Assembly: GCA_031551635.1 (NCBI GenBank)
Contig: JAVBNH010000011.1
Coordinates: 1-11,144 of the forward strand
Origin: JAVBNH01 sp031551635
Lineage (GTDB): Bacteria; Bacillota; Clostridia; Oscillospirales; Acutalibacteraceae
Length of the DNA: 11,144 nucleotides
Reading direction: 5' to 3'
Below the pieces are notes generated by a model. The model was given only the letters and a program-made list of their open reading frames with translations. It was not told where the DNA came from and ran no database searches. This document shows positions 6,939 through 11,144 of this stretch, in pieces. Every line of letters begins with the position of its first letter. Within the stretch, counting starts at the first letter, position 1. The position numbers and the translations under genes are program-made.

Positions 6939-8216
6939 TTGGAAGAAAATAAAATATTCAAGCTTGACTGTATGGCAGAAATGCTCGCATATACGGTTTC
7001 CAGGAAGCGTCCGATGGTATACAGGCTGATGATTTCGATTGACGAGGAAGTTGACCCTTCGGTTCTCACACAAGCGGTGCGCGACCTAGTGGGCAGGTTT
7101 CCCGTGCTTTATTCGCGCCTAAACAGCGGCTTTATGAGAAACTATCTTGTAGTCGCGCAGGATCTGGATATAGTAAGCGAGGAAAATACTTATCCGTGCC
7201 GGCCGTTTGATTTTAAAAATAAAACAAAACCGCTGATGAGGATTTTATATAAAAACAATGAAATTTCGCTTGAGGCGACCCATTTCGCGAGTGACGGCTA
7301 TGGCGCGGCGATTTATTTGAACTCGCTTGCGGCGAGGTATTATGAGCTCCGGGGCAGGGTGATTGAAAAGAGCGAAATTGTTCTTGACTACAGCGCGGAG
7401 CCATCGCAAAAGGAGCTTGAGGACGCGTATCTCACCACCGAGGTTAAACCCGCAAAGGGTTTGGGTAATATTTTATACGCGCCGGCTTTTGCCTGCCTGA
7501 GGAAACGCCGCAAGAATTATTTTCAGGTTACTGTGGTGTCAATTCAGATTGATGAGCTCAAAAAGCATATACAGGAGAAATACAGCAAAAACACTATTAC
7601 CGAATATCTTTGCGCCGTTTACGCAAGCGCTTTTTTAAAAATATACGAGAGCTCCCGTAAAACGAGAAAACGGGTGAGAATCGGTATTCCGTGTACGCTC
7701 AGGCAATTCTGGCAGACTGAGACACTGCGGAATTTTGTCGGAGGAGGGTATATTGAATTCGCCCCGAAGGACAAGCCTTATGAGTTTACCGATGTGCTGA
7801 GTGTGGTTCACAGGGAAATGCCAAAAATAATGACACCTGAAAGACAGTCGGCGTTTCTTTCGCAATCAGTTCATTACCTTGATAATATCCTTTTAAAACT
7901 AGTGCCGAATTTTATTATTAAAGCGGTTTTTTCCGTCATCTATAAATTTTTGCCCTTGTTCTACCCGAATACAACCAATTTTTCTAATGTCGGCTACATA
8001 GATCTTCCGCCTTCCCTCAGCTCTCTAATCGGCGAATATTCTACATTTCTCGGCGAAATGGATGTAAACAGCCTGAACTGCACCGCGATAGGCGTAAATA
8101 ATGTAATAAATATGTCTTTTTCCAGTGCGAACGAGAGCAATTTTGTTCAGGAATTTTGCACCCGCTTCCTCGAGAGCGAGGGCTTGAACATAAAAGTAAA
8201 CCGAAGAAATGTATAA
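6939..8216 (+). CDS. Acyltransferase of the alcohol-acetyltransferase/condensation (HxxxDG) type
   Basis: 425 aa from a TTG start at 6939, supported by GGGGAGA 8 bases upstream; no earlier plausible start. Residues 115-120 read HFASDG, the catalytic HxxxDG motif of the CoA-dependent acyltransferase superfamily (alcohol acetyltransferases, PapA5/WES-like enzymes, NRPS condensation domains). The N-terminal half has the expected layout, with VGRFPVLYSRLNSGF (51-65) resembling the 'RHP.L' region. The C-terminal TTNFSNVGYIDLP stretch corresponds to the second-domain 'NFSNLG' pattern seen in these proteins. The likely reaction is transfer of an acyl group, perhaps acetyl from acetyl-CoA, to an alcohol or glycolipid; the substrate is unknown. 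It is a free-standing protein, with no carrier-protein or adenylation domain nearby, so peptide synthesis is unlikely. It sits between a lipoprotein and a UroD-fold gene. Confidence 0.75.
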   Translation: MEENKIFKLDCMAEMLAYTVSRKRPMVYRLMISIDEEVDPSVLTQAVRDLVGRFPVLYSRLNSGFMRNYLVVAQDLDIVSEENTYPCRPFDFKNKTKPLMRILYKNNEISLEATHFASDGYGAAIYLNSLAARYYELRGRVIEKSEIVLDYSAEPSQKELEDAYLTTEVKPAKGLGNILYAPAFACLRKRRKNYFQVTVVSIQIDELKKHIQEKYSKNTITEYLCAVYASAFLKIYESSRKTRKRVRIGIPCTLRQFWQTETLRNFVGGGYIEFAPKDKPYEFTDVLSVVHREMPKIMTPERQSAFLSQSVHYLDNILLKLVPNFIIKAVFSVIYKFLPLFYPNTTNFSNVGYIDLPPSLSSLIGEYSTFLGEMDVNSLNCTAIGVNNVINMSFSSANESNFVQEFCTRFLESEGLNIKVNRRNV

Positions 8217-8266
8217 GCTTTTTATAAGCGCGAAAGTTAAAAACTTAAAGTAGGTGCTGGAATAAT

Positions 8267-9400
8267 ATGACAAACAGAGAGAGGTATATAAACGCCCTGA
8301 CCTTCCGGAGCGTTGATAAAATCCCGCTGACACCGGGCGGCGGAAGGATTTCCACAAGACGGCGCTTTGAGGCGGAGGGTATGCCGCCGGGGGCGAACCC
8401 TGTTGAATATGCCTTAGAGCAAAACGGTATAATTATTCCGAAGCCACTGAAGCCCTGCCCCGGTGTCAAGGTGAATTTCCGCATGATTCCGTGGTTTGAG
8501 GAAAAGGTGCTTGAGCATAAGGACGCTCACTATATAGTTCAGGACTGGATGGGCAACATAACCGAAATATCCGATGAGTATGATTATACATATATTCGCA
8601 GCGCAATTGATTTCGTCACCCGCCGCTGGCTCGATGCGCCTGTTCACGGCGAGGAGGACTGGGAAAAGATGAAGGAGCGTTACAACTCTGCGACACCTGA
8701 GAGAATCAGCCTTCTCAGCGCTGAGGAACTGAAGTCGTTCATAGAGAGGGATGAGCCCTATTCCATCAGCGTAAGCGGTCCCTTCTGGCAGCTAAGGGAG
8801 TGGATGGGCTTTGAGGAGCTGTGTATAGCTTTCATAGACCGCCCTGAATTTGTCCGAAGTCTGATTAATTTCTGGGGCGACTACACCTACGATGTATTCA
8901 AAAGAGCGTTTGAGGCGGGCATTGTACCGGACAGGGTAGCGATAAGCGAGGACATGGCTTACAAGGCTCATGCAATGATTTCGCCCGAAATGACAAGAGA
9001 ATTTCTCCTGCCGGTATATCTCAAGTGGATGTCTCTGTTTAAGAAATATAACATACCGATTATTGATATGGATTCGGACGGCTATATAGGCGAGCTGATA
9101 CCGATCTGGATTGAGGCGGGCATAAACGTCTGCGACCCTATCGAAGTCGCTGCTTATAACGATATTGTAGCTTACCGCGAGCGTTTCGGCAAACAGATAG
9201 CTTATAGCGGCGGCATTGACAAGCGTGCCATAGCGAAAGGCGGCAGGGTAATTGAGGAGGAGCTGAAAAGGGTGCTTCCTCCTCTGCTGAGGGACGGCGG
9301 CTTTATTCCCTCCTGCGACCACGCCGTTCCCGCCGACGTTCCGCTTGAGAATTATCTTTACTATGTAAAACTCTTGGCGAAATATACCGGATGGCACTAA
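8267..9400 (+). CDS. Uroporphyrinogen decarboxylase-fold protein (UroD/MtaA-like), probably not a heme enzyme
   Basis: 377 aa, ATG at 8267 with AGGTG 10 bases upstream. The start MTNRERYINALTFRSVDKIP is the usual opening of the UroD-like superfamily (Pfam PF01208). Further family marks are ISEDMAYK (227-233), the DMDSDG stretch (267-272), INVCDPIE (286-293), YSGGIDKRAIAKGG (313-326), and the terminal GGFIPSCDHAVPADVPLENY (344-363). Members of this branch include corrinoid methyltransferase partners (MtaA/MtbA/CmuA-like) and many unassigned proteins in gut Clostridia, often near carbohydrate genes. Cys289, Cys350 and His352 could bind metal, but I do not see the clear HxC...C motif of MtbA. 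No other heme-synthesis gene is near, so true uroporphyrinogen decarboxylation is unlikely (inference). It is likely co-transcribed with the acyltransferase 50 bases upstream. Confidence 0.82.
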   Translation: MTNRERYINALTFRSVDKIPLTPGGGRISTRRRFEAEGMPPGANPVEYALEQNGIIIPKPLKPCPGVKVNFRMIPWFEEKVLEHKDAHYIVQDWMGNITEISDEYDYTYIRSAIDFVTRRWLDAPVHGEEDWEKMKERYNSATPERISLLSAEELKSFIERDEPYSISVSGPFWQLREWMGFEELCIAFIDRPEFVRSLINFWGDYTYDVFKRAFEAGIVPDRVAISEDMAYKAHAMISPEMTREFLLPVYLKWMSLFKKYNIPIIDMDSDGYIGELIPIWIEAGINVCDPIEVAAYNDIVAYRERFGKQIAYSGGIDKRAIAKGGRVIEEELKRVLPPLLRDGGFIPSCDHAVPADVPLENYLYYVKLLAKYTGWH

Positions 9401-9401
9401 T

Positions 9402-9429
9402 TAGGAGTTAGGATTTAAGAGGTAGGGGG
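9402..9429. repeat. Degenerate heptamer repeat, four units of the TAGGAGT type
   Basis: Four in-phase 7-bp units fill the gap between the UroD-fold gene and the HNH-like gene: TAGGAGT, TAGGATT, TAAGAGG, TAGGGGG. The last unit also provides the G-rich ribosome-binding sequence for the ATG at 9436. It belongs to the same T-plus-purines family as the arrays at 10263 and 10976. Confidence 0.7.
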
Positions 9430-9435
9430 ACAGGC

Positions 9436-10182
9436 ATGGCGTATAAAAGATATAAAAGCTCTGCGACACTATCAAAAGCTGAAAAAAAAGAATTGATGTC
9501 TGAATATATTTTTCATTATTCATGCTTAATACAGGAATATGGGCATGATGTTCTAAATGTAAAGATACCTCGTGAGGTATTCGCAGATTTTTTAGATGAT
9601 ATTGGGTCAAGACTGAATGAATATGCCATTAAAATGGCTAATGATGAAGGTGCAGTTAAGGAATTTTTGAAAGCAAATCCATTACCTCCGCACATGGATG
9701 ATTTACTCCCAGACGATTTCAGAGTGTTCTCTTTATTGCTCAATGCCATGAAGCAATGGGTAGCTGCAGAATCAGCTTCTACTGACCGTTATTTGCTTGG
9801 CGGTACTGCGCGGCAAACCTGTAGAGAAGCAGTTGATAAGTGCATTGTGACCGGCGGGGATTTAGGAGATAAGCCGGAGTTACACCACCCTTTGCGAGAT
9901 GGCAGACCGCCTATTCTTTTAAGCAAAGAAGGTCATGACTTAGTTGAATATGGAATGGAACAGCCTGATAAGGAATCGGGCAATGATATATTGCAAAAAA
10001 TGAAGGACATAAAAAAAGAAAAGCATATGTCATGGACTTTGATCCGAGAAGGATGCAATGCAAAGATAACCGGTAGTTTGAATTACCGCGCAAATGCCAT
10101 GTCAAGTGCAAACGCAATTATTAAAGCTACGGGGCTTACACCTGCTGAGGTAATAGAGTTTATGAATCAACACAATCTATAG
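9436..10182 (+). CDS. HNH-endonuclease-like protein, likely acquired
   Basis: 248 aa. The ATG at 9436 is preceded by AGGGGGA. The central part carries paired residues typical of a zinc-supported HNH (beta-beta-alpha) nuclease fold: Cys129, Cys136-IVTG, then ELHHPLRDGRPPILLSKEGH with His150, His151 and His167. The N-terminal ~125 residues are mostly helical and charged. The C-terminal ~60 residues (from about KHMSWTLIREGCNAK to ATGLTPAEVIEFMNQHNL) look like a small helix-turn-helix-like unit, possibly for DNA contact. Proteins with this HHP-RDGRPP motif occur scattered in bacteria, but I do not know a proven activity. The codons are clearly richer in A/T-ending forms than in the UroD and SGNH neighbours, and heptamer repeats lie on both sides; both suggest transfer. 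A truncated nuclease-family reading frame follows after 12 bases. Confidence 0.6.
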   Translation: MAYKRYKSSATLSKAEKKELMSEYIFHYSCLIQEYGHDVLNVKIPREVFADFLDDIGSRLNEYAIKMANDEGAVKEFLKANPLPPHMDDLLPDDFRVFSLLLNAMKQWVAAESASTDRYLLGGTARQTCREAVDKCIVTGGDLGDKPELHHPLRDGRPPILLSKEGHDLVEYGMEQPDKESGNDILQKMKDIKKEKHMSWTLIREGCNAKITGSLNYRANAMSSANAIIKATGLTPAEVIEFMNQHNL

Positions 10183-10194
10183 CGAGGTAAAAAA

Positions 10195-10272
10195 ATGCTA
10201 AGAGTTGTATTCTGGAACATGGCTTACTGGATATGCATGAGCAATGAGGTAATGTCAGGAGATAGGAGATAG
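10195..10272 (+). pseudogene. Truncated start of an endonuclease/exonuclease/phosphatase-like gene
   Basis: An ATG at 10195 with GAGG 7 bases upstream opens a 25-codon frame, MLRVVFWNMAYWICMSNEVM and five more codons, stopping at TAG (10270-10272) inside the heptamer array. The beginning, a beta strand followed by WNM, matches the N-terminus of the endonuclease/exonuclease/phosphatase superfamily, where this Asn binds the metal site. All else of the domain is missing. It appears to be the remnant of a second gene once partnered with the HNH-like gene, cut off where the heptamer array begins. The match is short, so this is suggestive only; a native micropeptide is the alternative. Confidence 0.4.
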
Positions 10273-10300
10273 GAGATAGGAGATAGGAGGTAGGAGGTAG
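10263..10300. repeat. Heptamer tandem repeat TAGGAGA/TAGGAGG that contains the ribosome site of the next gene
   Basis: Three copies of TAGGAGA (10263-10283) are followed by two of TAGGAGG (10284-10297) and a partial TAG (10298-10300). The AGGAGG in the fourth unit (10285-10290) lies 9 bases before the GTG start at 10300, a perfect Shine-Dalgarno placement. The fifth unit is too close. Change in copy number could move or multiply the ribosome site. Confidence 0.85.
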
Positions 10301-10950
10301 TGGATATAGACAGGGACGGTTATCTTTCAGAAATAAAAGAAGAGCTTTTGAGGCAGTGGCCGGAGAATCGGACGATAAATATTGTCTGTTACGGTCACAG
10401 TGTGCCTTCGGGGTATTTTAACACGCCGGTTGTAAGCTCTTTTCAGTCCTATCCCTTTCTGCTGCATAGGCTGCTGAAGGAAAAATATCCCTTCGCCGTA
10501 GTGAATGTCATTGTTGAGGCAATAGGCGGCGAGGAGTCAGACAGGGGTGCGGCGCGTTTTTTTGAGGATGTGCTGCCGCACAGACCCGTGGCTGTTACGA
10601 TTGATTACGCCCTCAATGACCGCAGGATTGATTTGCCAAAGGCAGAAAAATCGTGGCGGACAATGATTGAGGCCTGCCTGCAAAGGGATATAAAGCCCCT
10701 TTTACTCACGCCGAGCTTTGACGCTAATTCATTCAAGTCAAAGGACGACACATGGAATGCCCTACTTCGCAATGACGCACAGGTTAGGCGGCTGGCAGAG
10801 GAGTATGACGTCGCGCTCGTTGATTCCTTCAAAGTTTTTGATGATTACATAAATAACAGCGGCAATATTTGGGATTTACTCTCCCACCCGAAGCACCCGA
10901 ACGAAAAGGGACATATGCTCATAGCTCGGGAGATTTTTAAGTGGTTTTGA
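10300..10950 (+). CDS. SGNH/GDSL-family hydrolase (probable carbohydrate or lipid esterase)
   Basis: 216 aa from GTG at 10300; family members also begin about 27 residues before the nucleophile motif, which supports this start. The four SGNH blocks are present: NIVCYGHS with nucleophile Ser34 (GHS in place of GDS), the glycine block EAIGGEES (Gly76/77), TIDYALND with Asn106, and HPKHPNEKGH with the catalytic His199. The usual Asp three residues before that His is replaced by His196, a variation found in some GHS-type members. No signal peptide or lipobox is seen, so it should act in the cytosol. Small proteins of this type often remove acetyl groups from sugars; that is inference here, though the nearby acyltransferase and UroD-fold genes make a role in glycan or glycoside metabolism reasonable. 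There is no terminator directly after it. Confidence 0.82.
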   Translation: MDIDRDGYLSEIKEELLRQWPENRTINIVCYGHSVPSGYFNTPVVSSFQSYPFLLHRLLKEKYPFAVVNVIVEAIGGEESDRGAARFFEDVLPHRPVAVTIDYALNDRRIDLPKAEKSWRTMIEACLQRDIKPLLLTPSFDANSFKSKDDTWNALLRNDAQVRRLAEEYDVALVDSFKVFDDYINNSGNIWDLLSHPKHPNEKGHMLIAREIFKWF

Positions 10951-10975
10951 TTTTGGGGCTAGGGGTAGGAGTTAA

Positions 10976-11003
10976 TGAAGAATGAAAAATGAAGAATGAA
11001 AAA
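10976..11003. repeat. Heptamer tandem repeat TGAAGAA/TGAAAAA directly abutting the IS end
   Basis: Four perfect 7-bp units alternate TGAAGAA and TGAAAAA (two of each) and run without a gap into TTAAACT at 11004, the first base of the terminal inverted repeat. A short stretch upstream (10960-10972) resembles TAGGGG/TAGGAGT units. It lies between the SGNH gene and the IS end and is non-coding. Confidence 0.85.
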
Positions 11004-11144
11004 TTAAACTGTACCCCGTAGAATGGACACTGCTAAAAGTGGAAAAGCACAGGACATCCCCGAAAAATGGACAGAAAAAGTGGGGGAAAGAGTGCGAGAC
11101 CCCAAACAGTGGACATTGCCAAAACGGGTAAAAGTGTAGTATGA
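11004..11144 (+). mobile_element. End of an insertion sequence (right copy of the 141-bp terminal inverted repeat)
   Basis: Perfect inverted copy of 1-141. If the element begins with TG it starts at 11010 (TGTACCCC), with TTAAAC as shared sequence just outside. Three subrepeats carry CCCC at 11014, 11058 and 11100, each followed by TGGACA at 11024, 11068 and 11110. The spacing is exactly 10 bases in each, and the period is 44 then 42 bp. Such arrays are expected for transposase binding at an IS end, IS21-like by arrangement. No recognisable transposase segment is present. A 38-codon frame (11023-11139) crosses the repeats but looks like chance. Confidence 0.5.

Noticed and set aside
6939..8216. 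Part of a nonribosomal peptide synthetase
   Set aside because: Only an isolated HxxxDG acyltransferase is present, with no adenylation, carrier or thioesterase domain in the window.
8792..9397. 201-codon open frame on the minus strand
   Set aside because: It lies wholly antisense within the clearly recognisable UroD-fold gene, has no ribosome site, and its translation resembles no protein family I know.
8267..9400. Naming the UroD-fold gene hemE
   Set aside because: The sequence belongs to the divergent UroD/methyltransferase-like branch, and there are no other heme-synthesis genes beside it.
10263..10300. Possible CRISPR array
   Set aside because: The repeat unit is 7 bp without spacers; no cas genes are nearby.
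11023..11139. 38-codon frame within the IS end (and its mirror at the left edge)
   Set aside because: It spans the three non-coding subrepeats, has no ribosome site, and its Lys/Glu/Trp pattern follows from the DNA repeat itself.

Overview
The window reads as chromosomal DNA of an anaerobic, low-to-moderate GC Firmicute, most likely a gut or rumen Clostridia/Oscillospirales-type genome. The reasons are strong AGGAGG ribosome sites, many TTGNNN-17-TATAAT promoters, GTG and TTG starts, a DUF975 membrane protein, a class II aldolase, a c-di-GMP-I riboswitch and a GPH-type sugar transporter. This placement is inference; no rRNA or marker phylogeny is available.

Layout. Positions 1-141 and 11004-11144 are a perfect 141-bp inverted repeat. 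It looks like the same end of one insertion-sequence type facing inward from both sides. A promoter (262-290), a cyclic-di-GMP-I riboswitch and an intrinsic terminator (about 303-418) then lead a secreted surface protein with a DUF11-type domain (501-2024), closed by a strong terminator. A DUF975-like membrane protein lies on the minus strand (2115-3137). It shares a compact divergent promoter region with a GPH/MelB-type symporter gene (3378-4829). A class II fructose-bisphosphate aldolase (4899-5834) has its own promoter and terminator. A probable operon follows from a promoter at 5930: a lipoprotein with a Ser/Thr-rich linker (about 6001-6909), an HxxxDG acyltransferase of the alcohol-acetyltransferase/condensation type (6939-8216), and a uroporphyrinogen-decarboxylase-fold protein (8267-9400).

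The right part is accessory in character. An AT-richer gene for an HNH-like zinc-motif protein (9436-10182) is followed by a 25-codon stub that looks like the start of an endonuclease/exonuclease/phosphatase-family gene (10195-10272). An SGNH/GDSL esterase follows (10300-10950). The intergenic spaces here carry short tandem repeats with a 7-bp period (143-184, 9402-9429, 10263-10300, 10976-11003). These repeats flank the HNH module, supply the likely ribosome site of the esterase gene, and abut the insertion-sequence ends.

Most interesting points: c-di-GMP control of a secreted adhesin-like protein; the heptamer repeat family tied to the IS ends and to decay of a nuclease-like two-gene module; and the fact that the terminal repeat is exactly 141 bp, which suggests a contig boundary set by assembly k-mer length rather than a proven natural transposon edge. 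I see no CRISPR array, tRNA, rRNA or complete transposase. No wholly new system can be shown from this sequence alone.
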